NCBI GenBank assembly: GCA_003353845.1
Contig: PIVT01000030.1
Location: 1 to 43,468 of the forward strand
From: Pseudomonadota bacterium
Lineage (GTDB): Bacteria > Myxococcota_A > UBA9160 > JADFDR01
Reading direction: 5' to 3'
Length of the DNA stretch: 43,468 bases
The position numbers were made by a program, and so were the translations under genes. Positions 8,363 through 16,851 of this stretch are shown in pieces; position 1 is the stretch's first letter, and each line of letters begins with the position of its first letter. The notes under the pieces were generated by a model that was not told the DNA's origin, ran no database searches, and worked only from the letters and a program-made list of their open reading frames with translations.

Positions 8363-8847
8363 AGAGGGGATTGGGCCTGGACCTGGACCAGACCTGAGGC
8401 CGGGAAGGCCGCCTCAGCCCCTTGCAAGGATCCCAGAAGATAATTGACGAGAAGTAAAGAAGCCGATCCCCCCTGGTGAGGCGAACCTCCATCGCGTAGA
8501 TTTGTTGATCAGGGCTCAACTTACGGCGACAATTGCCGATTAGCAGTTTTGCTATTTGTGGGTGTTGAAGCGTATTGAAGGTGCTGAACGTGAGAATCTG
8601 AAACAGCCTCCTTATTATGTACAGAGGTTGTTGTGGTTGAGGTTGGACTGCGAGGCAAGCCAGATTTCTCGGGGTGGATGTATGTCCGCTTGGGCACGAG
8701 ATCCAATACGAGCGCTAGATCCAGTAATAGGTGTATTGTGATCTGGAACCAATATTCGCCAGTGAACGGCAACATTCGGGAATTGGACAGTTTTATTCGA
8801 CGAAATGCTGCCTAAATTTGTTTCGGAATTGTAAGGGGGTTTTCCCA
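8363..8847. other. Long intergenic region before the AMIN-domain gene
   Basis: These 485 bases hold no frame with coding character; frames of 60-90 codons on either strand are low-complexity. A perfect 7-base-arm hairpin (CTGAGGC and GCCTCAG) lies at 8394-8417, just after the zinc-ribbon gene, but is not followed by a T-run. From about 8520 the base composition is more AT-rich, as expected for the promoter of the downstream gene; I could not place a convincing -35/-10 pair. Confidence 0.45.
8394..8417 (+). terminator. Hairpin after the zinc-ribbon gene (possible terminator, no T-run)
   Basis: CTGAGGC at 8394-8400 pairs perfectly with GCCTCAG at 8411-8417 across a 10-base loop that can itself pair partly. 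It begins 31 bases after the stop codon. The following bases are CCCCTTGC, so intrinsic termination is doubtful; it may protect the mRNA 3' end instead. Confidence 0.3.
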
Positions 8848-10161
8848 ATGCGACGAACGGCTTTAATCTTTTGCGCCGCACTCTTGCTTGTAGCAAGTCC
8901 GTGTTTGGCTGCTGCCAAGATAGTTAACGTACGAGTGGGTCATCACCCCGAGTACGATCGCATTGTTTTTGATCTCGATGGATGGGCCGCTTACCAGGTT
9001 CATTCCATCTCCGGTAACGAGGTTGTTCTTCGCGTGTTGGCGGGTTCGGAACCGACGCAGATTGATACCGAAAAAGGCTTGGTTCGCAGCGTTCAGGTTT
9101 CCCCCAGCGGAGAACGCTCAGAGGTTCGCATTCGACTTCGTACGGCCGACGTTCGCGTGAAAGATTCAACGCTTCAAAGCCCCGCTCGTATTGTGATTGA
9201 TGTGCGGAAAGCAGCTGCGGCGAAAGCGACGCCTGCACCCAAACCCAAAGCAGCGCCAAAACCCGTCGCGCCAGCGCCCAAGGTGACCAAGGCGCCCACA
9301 CCTGCTCCCAAGCCAGTCGAAAAAGCTCCCGTTGCTGCCGAGCCCGCCCCGGTTCCTGCCCCTGTTCCTGCCCCTGTTGAGGAGATAGCGGCAGCCGTGC
9401 AGCCAAGCGAAGACCCAGCGGCCAAGCAGCCAACACAGGAAGAAATTGCAAAAAAACTTGAGGTGGCCACTGCTGCCAAAGCGCCGCCCGTTTCACGCAC
9501 CAAACCAGCGCCTGCTCCGGGGAAGAATGATGGCAAGCAAGCGGCGCGAGCCCCCGCCCCCGCTCCTGCAGCGCCCGCCAACGCTTTTGATATTCGTCTG
9601 GTAGGCGGCGGCATTTTAATGTTGCTGGTAGGCATTGGTGGCTTTATTTGGAAGCGCCGTCGTTCGGCCAGCACCGAAGAGGAGGGGGATGAAGCGGACG
9701 CCATCGAAGGCGATTGGTTCGCCACAGATAGTCCAGACTCCGCCGCAGCAGAAATTGCACCGGAAGAAAGTGCTCCCGTTGTGGCGGAAGCTGAGGACCT
9801 TCCAGCTTCGCGCGCCGGAGCTTCTGAGGCGCCTCTCTTCGGGTCCGACAGCCCCGCTTCGCCTCCCACCTTGGATAGCGTTGCGCCTGTCAGTTCTTCG
9901 GATTCAGTGGTAGGTACGTCACCGAGCAGCGGTGGCATTTCGTCGGCTCAGTTCGAGGAGCTTCAAGGACAATTGAAGAAAATCGAGGACCGCTTGGGTG
10001 ATTTTGAAGCGGCCAGAGAGCGTCTGGAGCAGCAAGGTGTGAATCAGACCGAAGAGTTACGCGTGCAGCGAGCGGCGATTGCGCGCACCCAACGCGTGTT
10101 GAGGAGCATTACGCGGACAGAGGAAGACGGACCAACGGATGCGGGGGCTCCGGCTGAATAG
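8848..10161 (+). CDS. AMIN-domain membrane protein with coiled-coil tail
   Basis: The 437-residue protein has a signal peptide (MRRTALIFCAALLLVASPCLA), an AMIN domain (about residues 24-118, ending VRIRLRTADVRVKDS and RIVIDV), an Ala/Pro/Lys-rich linker (about 125-245), a transmembrane segment (about 247-268, VGGGILMLLVGIGGF) with a KRRR stop-transfer signal, a Ser/Glu/Asp-rich region, and a coiled coil (about 364-430). AMIN domains bind cell-wall glycan and localise periplasmic proteins such as AmiC and PilQ; here no amidase or secretin domain is attached. By topology the AMIN domain would be periplasmic and the coiled coil cytoplasmic. The ATG at 8848 follows AAGGGGG. It ends before a strong terminator. 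A role linking wall and cytoplasm, for example in pilus or division-site positioning, is inference. Confidence 0.8.
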   Translation: MRRTALIFCAALLLVASPCLAAAKIVNVRVGHHPEYDRIVFDLDGWAAYQVHSISGNEVVLRVLAGSEPTQIDTEKGLVRSVQVSPSGERSEVRIRLRTADVRVKDSTLQSPARIVIDVRKAAAAKATPAPKPKAAPKPVAPAPKVTKAPTPAPKPVEKAPVAAEPAPVPAPVPAPVEEIAAAVQPSEDPAAKQPTQEEIAKKLEVATAAKAPPVSRTKPAPAPGKNDGKQAARAPAPAPAAPANAFDIRLVGGGILMLLVGIGGFIWKRRRSASTEEEGDEADAIEGDWFATDSPDSAAAEIAPEESAPVVAEAEDLPASRAGASEAPLFGSDSPASPPTLDSVAPVSSSDSVVGTSPSSGGISSAQFEELQGQLKKIEDRLGDFEAARERLEQQGVNQTEELRVQRAAIARTQRVLRSITRTEEDGPTDAGAPAE

Positions 10162-10204
10162 AGCTTGGGGTCCATTGTAAGTGTTTGATGTGCAAGATTA
10201 ATCT

Positions 10205-10236
10205 AGCCAGATCGTAAATAACGATCTGGCTTTTTT
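10205..10236 (+). terminator. Rho-independent terminator after the AMIN-domain gene
   Basis: An 11-base perfect stem (AGCCAGATCGT at 10205-10215 and ACGATCTGGCT at 10221-10231) with an AAATA loop is followed directly by a run of six T. It lies 44 bases after the stop codon at 10161. Confidence 0.93.
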
Positions 10237-10354
10237 CTATCCATTGAGAGTAAAATAGTGCATCCTATTAGGGTTTTCTTTGAATAGTTTAGGGACTTCT
10301 ATAGAATTCTCTGGACCTGAAAAGAAGAACAAGGATGTTTCTATCTGGCAGTTG

Positions 10355-10383
10355 TTGGCATCGAAGTATTTTAAGTCCATACA
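10355..10383 (+). promoter_or_regulatory. Possible sigma-70 promoter of the NarL-type regulator
   Basis: TTGGCA at 10355-10360 (5 of 6 to the -35 consensus) is followed after 17 bases by CATACA at 10378-10383 (weak -10). The surrounding 10240-10415 region is clearly AT-rich compared with the window, as expected for a promoter. It would give a leader of about 25 bases. Confidence 0.35.
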
Positions 10384-10415
10384 AATCTTTAACTTAGCTT
10401 TACTGGAGAGAAAAA

Positions 10416-11060
10416 ATGGAAACAAGAATTGTCGTTGCCGACGATCACCGCATTGTTCGTGAAGGTCTTCGGCGATTATTGGAGTCTCGACAGGATTTTT
10501 CAGTTGTAGGGGAGGCTTCGGATGGCGAAGAGGCCGTAGAAGTTTCCAACCGTGAGCACCCAGACGTGGTTTTAATGGACCTGTCCATGCCCAAACTTTC
10601 TGGAATCGACGCGACGCGCCGAATCACAGATACCGAGAAGGATTCCAAAGTACTGGTGCTTTCCATGCATGACAGCCCGGGTTACGTGGAAGAGGTGTTG
10701 CGCGCCGGCGCCTCGGGGTATCTCCTGAAGGACTCTGCTTCTGAGGAACTGGTTGCGGCCATCGATGCGATCCGGGCAGGGGACTCCTATTTGTCGCCCT
10801 CGATTACACAGCAGGTCGTCGATGCTTTGGCCCATCCCGCGGATCGTCCTTCGTCGGCAGTATCAGTGCTCAGTGAACGGGAGCGCCAGGTGCTTACCCT
10901 GATCGCAGAAGGCTTGTCCAGCAAGGAGATTGCCAAGGAACTCGGTGTGTCTTTGAAGACCATTGAATCCCATCGAGCCAATCTCATGGACAAACTGGAT
11001 ATTCACAAGGTGTCGGGTCTGGTCCGTTTTGCGATTCGCGTGGGTCTTGTCACGCTGTAG
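10416..11060 (+). CDS. NarL/FixJ-type response regulator
   Basis: The 214-residue protein has an N-terminal receiver domain (acidic pair Asp9-Asp10, phospho-acceptor Asp55 in VVLMDLSMPK, Ser/Thr switch in VLVLSMHD, Lys in YLLKD) and a C-terminal LuxR-type helix-turn-helix (LSERERQVLTLIAEGLSSKE, then KTIESHRANLMDKL). It is therefore the output part of a two-component system that binds DNA when phosphorylated. No histidine kinase gene adjoins it, so the partner is elsewhere. The ATG follows a GGAGAG ribosome binding site. The preceding 180 bases are AT-rich and it is insulated from the upstream gene by a terminator, so it has its own promoter. Confidence 0.93.
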   Translation: METRIVVADDHRIVREGLRRLLESRQDFSVVGEASDGEEAVEVSNREHPDVVLMDLSMPKLSGIDATRRITDTEKDSKVLVLSMHDSPGYVEEVLRAGASGYLLKDSASEELVAAIDAIRAGDSYLSPSITQQVVDALAHPADRPSSAVSVLSERERQVLTLIAEGLSSKEIAKELGVSLKTIESHRANLMDKLDIHKVSGLVRFAIRVGLVTL

Positions 11061-11082
11061 AGCCCCTATATGGAGACCACAG

Positions 11083-11097
11083 AATTTCTGTGATCGA
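11083..11097. repeat. 15-base inverted repeat CACAGAA-T-TTCTGTG
   Basis: Perfect 7-base arms around one central base, starting 22 bases after the response-regulator stop codon. It could be an operator for the downstream gspA gene or chance; the short loop rules out an RNA hairpin. Confidence 0.3.
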
Positions 11098-11127
11098 GGC
11101 GTCGGGCCCAAGCAGGCCCCCAAAACT

Positions 11128-11158
11128 GCTCTTTTCTCTGGCTAGAGGCCAGAAGAGC
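11128..11158 (+). terminator. Weak terminator-like hairpin after the NarL-type regulator
   Basis: GCTCT and TCTGGC on the left arm pair with GCCAGA and AGAGC on the right arm, with a four-base bulge and a TAGAG loop. The stem is followed by TCGTTTCT, a poor T-tract. It separates the regulator from gspA. Confidence 0.35.
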
Positions 11159-11218
11159 TCGTTTCTAGCACCCCTACCCTGTACCTGCGTTCCCCCTAGC
11201 GTGGTAAGCTGAGCGGCT

Positions 11219-13099
11219 ATGTACTGCGCACACTTCGGTTTACAAGAAAAGCCCTTCTCGCTGAGCCCGGACCCCCGTTATCTCTATCTCTCGGGTTCGC
11301 ACAGCGAGGCCCTCGCCCATTTGATCTACGGAATCGATCAAGGGGAAGGCTTTATCGCCATCACGGGGGAGGTGGGTACAGGGAAGACCACTTTGTGTCG
11401 TGCCCTCGTGCAGCGCTTGGGGGAGACTACCGAGGTTGCTTTCCTCTGGAACCCGGTTCTTTCGGGCATCGATTTACTCCACGCCATTCATGCGGAATTT
11501 GAACTCTCCGTAGATGGAAAAACCGTCGGCCAACTTAATGACCAATTGAATCGGTTCCTGTTGCAACGCAAGCAAGACAATCGGCGCGTGTTGCTCGTCA
11601 TCGATGAAGCACAAAACCTCAGCGAAAAAACATTGGAACAGATCCGTTTGCTTTCCAACCTGGAAACAGATCGCTCGAAGCTCCTGCAGATTGTCCTCCT
11701 GGGTCAACCGGAACTGGAAGTCCAATTGGCCCGCGAAGAGCTTCGGCAATTGCGCCAACGCATTGGTGTGTGGTGGCGCTTAGCCCCGCTTTCGAAAGAA
11801 GAAACCGAGGAATACATCGCCCATCGATTGCGCGTGGCGTCGGGAGGCCGCCGCGCTGACCTGTTCACTGCGCCAGCCTTGCGCGAGGTCTACCGCGCGT
11901 CCGAAGGCATCCCGCGTTTGATCAACGGCATTTGTGACCGTGCATTGCTCGCCGCCTATGCCGATGGACTCAACATAGTTGATCTCCCCGAGGTTCGACA
12001 AGCGGCCCATGAACGCGGTGGTGCTGGCATTGTGAAAGCGCTTCCAGCGCGCAGGCCGTGGTTGCGCAAGGCTGGCTTTGCTGCACTGGGTTTGGGTGTG
12101 TGCGCCTTTGCGATTCTCGCCTGGGGAGCCTTGAATAAAGGGGCCTTGGCCCGAAATCCCTTGCTCGCGCCTTCAAGGCAATCCGCTTCGCCAGGGACGA
12201 GTGCAGAAAGGGTGGAGACGGCGACGTTGCCACCTAAAACGGTGTCGGGCAATCTCGGGTCAGGCCCTAGCGAGTTCGCCGACATTGACGTCGCGGCAGC
12301 ACCACCATTGTTGGCGATCGATTTGGATGGCGACGTTCTCAGTGAATTGGGGACATCGTCTGTCGCGGCGCGTGAGATCGACGACGCGACTTTCACGGAT
12401 CTCTTGGTTCAGCTGTCACCGGGCATGTCCTATGCGCATGTATTGAACAGCCTCTTTGAAACCTGGGGCGAAGAAGCGCTTGGTGAAAGAGCGTTTTCCA
12501 TTACCTCGATGCTAACCACACTGGAGGCGCGCGGGTATTCAGTGCTTTGGTTACAGGATGCAGACTTGGAAACCCTGCGGGCTTTAGATCATCCCCCCAT
12601 TTTGTTGTTGCCGGCATTGGACGGTGTGCAACGCGCCGCGTTGCTGCAGCGGGTGACTGAAGATGAGGCCGTCTTGATGGAGTTGGGTTCGGATGAAGTG
12701 CTGCGTATTCCAAAGGACCTATTGGTCACTCACTGGTCCGGTGATGCCTTTGTGCCGTGGCGGGACTTTGAAGGCTTGCCCGATAGTCTTCACCTGAATC
12801 GAGAGAATGCCTGGGCGGTTCGTTGGTTGCAGCGACGTCTGCAAAACCTCGGGTTTTACGTGGGATTGGCCACAGGTGAATGGGATGCCGCCACACGCAA
12901 AGCGGTAGTTCGATACCAGGGACACGTGGGACTGGTGGCCGATGGCAACGTGGGGCCGCGCACGAAGATGGCATTGTATTCTGCTTACCAGGACTATCCC
13001 ATACCGCGCCTTTCGACGGTGCCAGAGTTGAATACGGATGACATCACTAGTGACGGCCTGCGCCTGCACAAGGACGACGATCTAGGGGAGGGCTTGTAA
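11219..13099 (+). CDS. gspA: ExeA/GspA-type AAA ATPase with peptidoglycan-binding domain
   Basis: ExeA/GspA uses ATP hydrolysis and peptidoglycan binding to help assemble the type II secretin through the cell wall. The 626 residues contain the family N-terminus (MYCAHFGLQEKPFSLSPDP), Walker A GEVGTGKTT (50-58), Walker B RVLLVIDEAQ (about 123-132), a transmembrane segment near 270-295 (AALGLGVCAFAILAWG), a region resembling the C39-peptidase-like domain of ExeA homologues (about 390-530), and a C-terminal PG_binding_1 domain (about 535-600: WAVRWLQRRLQNLGF, then ATRKAVVRYQ and GNVGPRTKMAL). The gspB gene follows after 2 bases, as in the classic exeAB pair. No other type II secretion genes are in the window. 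Confidence 0.92.
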   Translation: MYCAHFGLQEKPFSLSPDPRYLYLSGSHSEALAHLIYGIDQGEGFIAITGEVGTGKTTLCRALVQRLGETTEVAFLWNPVLSGIDLLHAIHAEFELSVDGKTVGQLNDQLNRFLLQRKQDNRRVLLVIDEAQNLSEKTLEQIRLLSNLETDRSKLLQIVLLGQPELEVQLAREELRQLRQRIGVWWRLAPLSKEETEEYIAHRLRVASGGRRADLFTAPALREVYRASEGIPRLINGICDRALLAAYADGLNIVDLPEVRQAAHERGGAGIVKALPARRPWLRKAGFAALGLGVCAFAILAWGALNKGALARNPLLAPSRQSASPGTSAERVETATLPPKTVSGNLGSGPSEFADIDVAAAPPLLAIDLDGDVLSELGTSSVAAREIDDATFTDLLVQLSPGMSYAHVLNSLFETWGEEALGERAFSITSMLTTLEARGYSVLWLQDADLETLRALDHPPILLLPALDGVQRAALLQRVTEDEAVLMELGSDEVLRIPKDLLVTHWSGDAFVPWRDFEGLPDSLHLNRENAWAVRWLQRRLQNLGFYVGLATGEWDAATRKAVVRYQGHVGLVADGNVGPRTKMALYSAYQDYPIPRLSTVPELNTDDITSDGLRLHKDDDLGEGL

Positions 13100-13101
13100 C
13101 G

Positions 13102-14097
13102 GTGAGCACCATCATGAAGGCATTGCAGCGATTGGAGCGGGACCGCGGGTCGGATAAAAACCGATCTTTGCACGATGAAGTGTTGGCTTCTGAGGCCACA
13201 CGTTCCCAGGGTAAAGCGGGCATGGTGCAGTTACTCATCGGGACCAGCGTGGGTGTCGTTTTTGCCAGCGCGCTCGTTGGTGTTTGGTTCTTCGTTTCAC
13301 CGGTGATCTCTCCCGAGCAAACGACAACACCGGCAGCGGTGGCAGCTGCCCCGCCGCAGACTCAACCCCAACCTCAAACTCCGGCAATGCCAACGGTAAA
13401 TTCCGCGATTCCTCCACGCCCGGCAGTGCCTGCTAGCGTGCCGCGTTCAGTACCTGGCGGGTTGCTCCCCGCAGTCGAGCCACCGCCGGTCATGGCTTCG
13501 GCGGCTTCACCCGAAAGGGTTGTGCCACCGGGACCCTCCGCTCCAGTGATCACTTCCGTGCGAGAGGAAGAGCCAAGGCAACCGGCGCTGGTTGAAGAGA
13601 CCGTTCCCGAAGAAGTCCCGGTCGAAGTCATTGAGGTTGAAGTCTTAGAGACCGAAGTTGAAGTCGTAGAAACGCCTGTCTTGGAAGTGGAAGTAGAAGT
13701 GGAGGCGGCGCAGCGAACCCTTCAGCAAAGTGAAGAGTTGACTTCGCCTTTGCCAGAAGAAACGACAGAAGAGACGGTGGAAGTTGTGATCGAAGAGGTG
13801 CTGGAAGCAAACGTGCCCGCGCCGAAAGAAGAAGTCGTTGTCATCCAGGAAAGTGTTGCGGAAGAGGTCGTCGTTGAGAAAGGAATGGCTTTCCCCGAGT
13901 TCCTTGTGAAAAAAACGGTTTGGCACCCACGCGCAGATCAACGTATGGCCTATGTGTCGATTCCCAAAGACGCCGATCCGAAGTCGGTGCGCGAAGGCGA
14001 CACCATTGAAAACTTGGAAGTCCTCAGCATTGAGCCAGCAGCCGTCATCCTGGGCCGAGACGGCGTAGAAGTCCGCAAACGCGTTGGCGAAGAATAG
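13102..14097 (+). CDS. gspB: GspB-like type II secretion accessory protein
   Basis: The 331-residue product begins MSTIMKALQRLERDR, the short cytoplasmic helix typical of GspB/ExeB, has one transmembrane segment (about residues 43-68), a Pro/Ala-rich periplasmic stretch, a long Glu/Val-rich segment (about 155-265) and a C-terminal GspB domain (ADQRMAYVSIPKDADPKSVREG, then ENLEVLSIEPAAVILGRDG). GspB forms a complex with GspA and is needed for secretin assembly. The GTG start lies 2 bases after the gspA stop, with GAGG inside gspA as ribosome binding site, so the pair is translationally coupled. The Glu/Val-rich stretch is unusually repetitive, made of EVEV-type units. Confidence 0.85.
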   Translation: MSTIMKALQRLERDRGSDKNRSLHDEVLASEATRSQGKAGMVQLLIGTSVGVVFASALVGVWFFVSPVISPEQTTTPAAVAAAPPQTQPQPQTPAMPTVNSAIPPRPAVPASVPRSVPGGLLPAVEPPPVMASAASPERVVPPGPSAPVITSVREEEPRQPALVEETVPEEVPVEVIEVEVLETEVEVVETPVLEVEVEVEAAQRTLQQSEELTSPLPEETTEETVEVVIEEVLEANVPAPKEEVVVIQESVAEEVVVEKGMAFPEFLVKKTVWHPRADQRMAYVSIPKDADPKSVREGDTIENLEVLSIEPAAVILGRDGVEVRKRVGEE

Positions 14098-14138
14098 GCC
14101 GAGGAATAAGCCGAGGCCTCAGTTCAGGAATCAGGACG

Positions 14139-14879
14139 CTAGTTGGATCGATAGCGATCGCGCGAAGCATCGCGCAGTCGTTTGCGCATCTTGTAGCGCT
14201 GGTACAGAAACTTGATTCGCTTCCAAGACGGCAAGAAACTCCCCGTGTGTCCATCGCGGAGCAGCAATAACCACCCGATGAAGACACCACCGAGATGACC
14301 TGAGTGACTCACGTTGGGCGGCCCCACGCTGAATTCCATGAAGAAGAGCAGCGGGAGAAGCCAAATGGCCTTGATGGGAATGGGTGGAATCAAGAGCATG
14401 ATGGTGCGATCGGGCCAGGTGAGGCAGTAGGCGAGCAGGACACCCATAACCGCCCCCGACGCACCCAAGGTATTCATATGCAGCATGAGTTGCTTCTCAG
14501 GCAACATGGCCGCGACAAAGTAGGGCGCCGTGGCGATGATGAGTCCCGCTCCCGTACCGCACAGCAAGTAATAACGCAGGAAGCGTTTCGCCCCCCAGAT
14601 CAAAGCCAAGGGTGTGCCAAACATCCAGAGCGCGAACATATTGAACGCGCAATGCAGCAATCCACCGTGTAGCCACATATAGGTAAAGGGTTGCCACAGC
14701 ATGCCCTTGGTCCAAAAGCTCGCGGGCTTCACCATCAGGATTTCGTGAAGTCCTCGTAGTTCCGGTAACAAACCAAAGAGGGCAAAAATGACCACATTGG
14801 CAATGATCAGGTTTTTGATGATGGGGGGGGTGAAGGGTGGGCCAAAACTCATCCCACCCTGTTGGTAACCGCGCTGCAT
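14139..14879 (-). CDS. Rhomboid-family intramembrane serine protease
   Basis: Rhomboids cleave membrane proteins within the bilayer. The 246-residue protein has about six transmembrane helices. The catalytic dyad is visible as Ser141 in NTLGASGAVMG and His195 in SHSGHLGGVF. The HGGLLHCAFNMFALW stretch (71-85) matches the conserved helix-2 motif with His and Asn that stabilise the oxyanion. A basic cytoplasmic tail (KRIKFLYQRYKMRKRLRDA) follows. It is the last gene of a PBP1A-kinase-NUDIX-rhomboid run; an unstable hairpin (GGCTCT with AGAGCC, 14914-14934) lies upstream and it may have its own promoter there. Substrate unknown. Confidence 0.92.
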   Translation of the reverse strand: MQRGYQQGGMSFGPPFTPPIIKNLIIANVVIFALFGLLPELRGLHEILMVKPASFWTKGMLWQPFTYMWLHGGLLHCAFNMFALWMFGTPLALIWGAKRFLRYYLLCGTGAGLIIATAPYFVAAMLPEKQLMLHMNTLGASGAVMGVLLAYCLTWPDRTIMLLIPPIPIKAIWLLPLLFFMEFSVGPPNVSHSGHLGGVFIGWLLLLRDGHTGSFLPSWKRIKFLYQRYKMRKRLRDASRDRYRSN

Positions 14880-14978
14880 GAAGAGAACATCCTTTCCAAG
14901 TCGATATTGCTGAGGCTCTGTTGCTAGAAGAGCCTAGGTAGTGCCCATTCCCTCGTCAATATAGGGGTAACGGGGAGT

Positions 14979-15494
14979 TTAGAGCTGATTCGTCGCGTGC
15001 GCGGCCTGGAGCAGGGCTAAGGCGCTCTTGGCGTCATCAATGGTTCCATCCCACACCCAACTCAGGGCCTGGCGCAGAGGAACTTGCAAAACTTCAATGT
15101 ACTCGTCGGCTTCGTGCCGCTGCGGAACTTCTTCCAAGTCAAACGCAGCAAACAGATGGATGCGTTCATCGGTAAAGCCCGGTGTGGTGAGGATGGAACC
15201 GAGGGATTGCAGCCTGCCCGCGCGCCGCCCCGCCTCTTCTTCCAATTCGCGTGCGGCACAAATTTCAGGAGCTTCCCCATCGAGCTTGCCAGCAGGCACT
15301 TCCAAGATCATGCCACCGGCTGCGTGGCGGTACTGGCGAATCAGCAAGACTTCATCGGGGGTGGCAAAGGGGACAATGGCCGAGGCGCCGGGATGGTGGA
15401 TGATTTCCAATTCCACTTCCCGCCCATCGGGCAGACGAGCCTCTTCCATGGCAATGGTTAGCATGGGTCCTTCGTAGACGATGCGATTACTCAC
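14979..15494 (-). CDS. NUDIX hydrolase (ADP-ribose pyrophosphatase-like)
   Basis: The 171-residue protein carries a full Nudix box at residues 69-91 (GKLDGEAPEICAARELEEEAG), with REL-EE-G in the right spacing for Mg2+ binding. The surrounding pattern, MLTIAMEEARLPDGREVELE, then VLLIRQYRHAAGGMILEVPAG, matches the ADP-ribose pyrophosphatase (NudF/NudE) subgroup, which hydrolyses ADP-ribose to AMP and ribose 5-phosphate. The GTG start is 20 bases after the histidine kinase stop, with a GGGGAA ribosome binding site. It is probably co-transcribed with the kinase, though no functional link is obvious. Confidence 0.88.
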   Translation of the reverse strand: MSNRIVYEGPMLTIAMEEARLPDGREVELEIIHHPGASAIVPFATPDEVLLIRQYRHAAGGMILEVPAGKLDGEAPEICAARELEEEAGRRAGRLQSLGSILTTPGFTDERIHLFAAFDLEEVPQRHEADEYIEVLQVPLRQALSWVWDGTIDDAKSALALLQAAHATNQL

Positions 15495-15514
15495 TGCAAG
15501 GTTCCCCGCATCCC

Positions 15515-16780
15515 TCAGGCACCACTGGGAAGTTCCACGCGGAAGATGGATCCGCCGCCGGGAGCATCGAGCACACAGATCGACCCCCCAGCTTCTTGAA
15601 GCAATTGGCGCGAGATGCCCAAACCGAGTCCGCCCGGCCGGTGGCCCTTGGTTGAGAAGAAGGGCGTGAAGATTTTGTCGCGCAATTCTTCGGGGACCCC
15701 GGGTCCTTGGTCTTCAAAGTCGAGAATGATGAAGTTGTCGCGCGCCTTAGAACGAATGCGAACCCTGCCGCCGGCCGGAGTGACTTCAATGGCGTTCAAG
15801 GTGAGGTTCAAGGCCACCTGGCGCAGTTGGTCGGGTGAGATGAGTGCTGTGAGCTCAGGCAGTGCCTTGGGAACTTCCAGGAGAATGCTGCGCTCGCTGG
15901 CGCGATAGGTCAGCAAAAGCTGCACCGTTCGCAGCGCTTCAGCGATGTCGGAGGAAATCGACGGATGCAGAGGTGAGGGCCTAGCATAGTTGAGCACAGC
16001 GTTGAGCAAGCGCTCAATGCGTTGTACTTCCTCTTCTGCAACTTCCAGGAAGTTGGTCGTGAATTCTCGATCGTCCATGCGATCGGGCAGAAGCTTTAAA
16101 AAAGTTTTCAGGGCCACCATGGGGTTTCGCACTTCGTGCACGATCTCTGCCACCAAGCCCCCCAAGCTGGCCAAGCGATCCAAGCGTTGAAGGTCAGTAT
16201 CCAGCAGCTCACTGCTCTTCTTCCCGGCGGTGGTGAGTTCGGAAGGTGAATGGGGTGCGACTGTGGCCTTGGCGGAAATCACTGCCATGCGGTCGGCTAC
16301 GGCTTGCAGTGCCGCCAGGGTGCGCGGGCGAACATGTCCGGGCGGATCTTTTGGGTCCAGTAGCAGCAGTACCGCTGTCGATCGACCATCCTGGGAAATG
16401 ACAGGGACCGAGGCGGAGAACCCGGTTTGTCGAGCGAAATTCTGAATGGCTGTGGAGTGCCCCGACCCACCGATGTCCGTGGCACGTTGCAAATCAAGCA
16501 AGGCGGAATAGACCGCGATGTTGGGAAGGGAAGCCTGGGTAATGACCGGGTCTCCACCCGCCCAGAGCAAGTCGCTGTCTTCGCACTCCACACAGGCCGC
16601 TACATGCCGGTTCTGGGCGGAGCGAGCCAAGCGTGAGACCGCTCGTTGCAGGGCGTCTTGCCAAGGGTCTTTGCCTGGAGTGGTAGTGCGAGGCTCTCGC
16701 GCGCGGTTACGCTCGCGTGGAGTTTGAACATGGCTACTTTCGGCTATCTCGTTTGTTGTCTCGCCCACTGGGGTGCTCAT
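15515..16780 (-). CDS. Soluble sensor histidine kinase with GAF-like domain
   Basis: The 421-residue protein has no transmembrane segment. Residues about 45-170 look like a GAF sensor domain (ACVECEDSDLLWAGGDPVI through AVLLLLDPKD). The dimerisation/phosphotransfer helix carries His215 in LVAEIVHEVRNPM, followed by the HATPase_c domain: N box (NLTLNAIEVTPAGG), G1 box (DFEDQGPGVPEE), F box (IFTPFFSTK) and G2 box (GLGLGISRQLL). This is the NtrB/AtoS-like class that commonly pairs with sigma-54 response regulators. Such a regulator lies at 20557-22062, beyond the PBP1A and gshB genes, making it a plausible but unproven partner. Confidence 0.92.
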   Translation of the reverse strand: MSTPVGETTNEIAESSHVQTPRERNRAREPRTTTPGKDPWQDALQRAVSRLARSAQNRHVAACVECEDSDLLWAGGDPVITQASLPNIAVYSALLDLQRATDIGGSGHSTAIQNFARQTGFSASVPVISQDGRSTAVLLLLDPKDPPGHVRPRTLAALQAVADRMAVISAKATVAPHSPSELTTAGKKSSELLDTDLQRLDRLASLGGLVAEIVHEVRNPMVALKTFLKLLPDRMDDREFTTNFLEVAEEEVQRIERLLNAVLNYARPSPLHPSISSDIAEALRTVQLLLTYRASERSILLEVPKALPELTALISPDQLRQVALNLTLNAIEVTPAGGRVRIRSKARDNFIILDFEDQGPGVPEELRDKIFTPFFSTKGHRPGGLGLGISRQLLQEAGGSICVLDAPGGGSIFRVELPSGA

Positions 16781-16851
16781 CTCTCCGTTGAATGACTTGG
16801 CATTAAAACTTATTCAGTTGATTCTACTAAGTATTTCACTCTATGTGGAAG

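Noticed and set aside
9200-9580. Ala/Pro/Lys repeats in the AMIN-domain gene as a DNA repeat element
   Set aside because: They are codon-level low complexity within one frame, an ordinary flexible linker.
10345-10361. Sigma-54-like TGGCA...GGCA promoter before the NarL-type gene
   Set aside because: The GG-GC spacing is nine bases instead of ten, so it does not fit the -24/-12 pattern.
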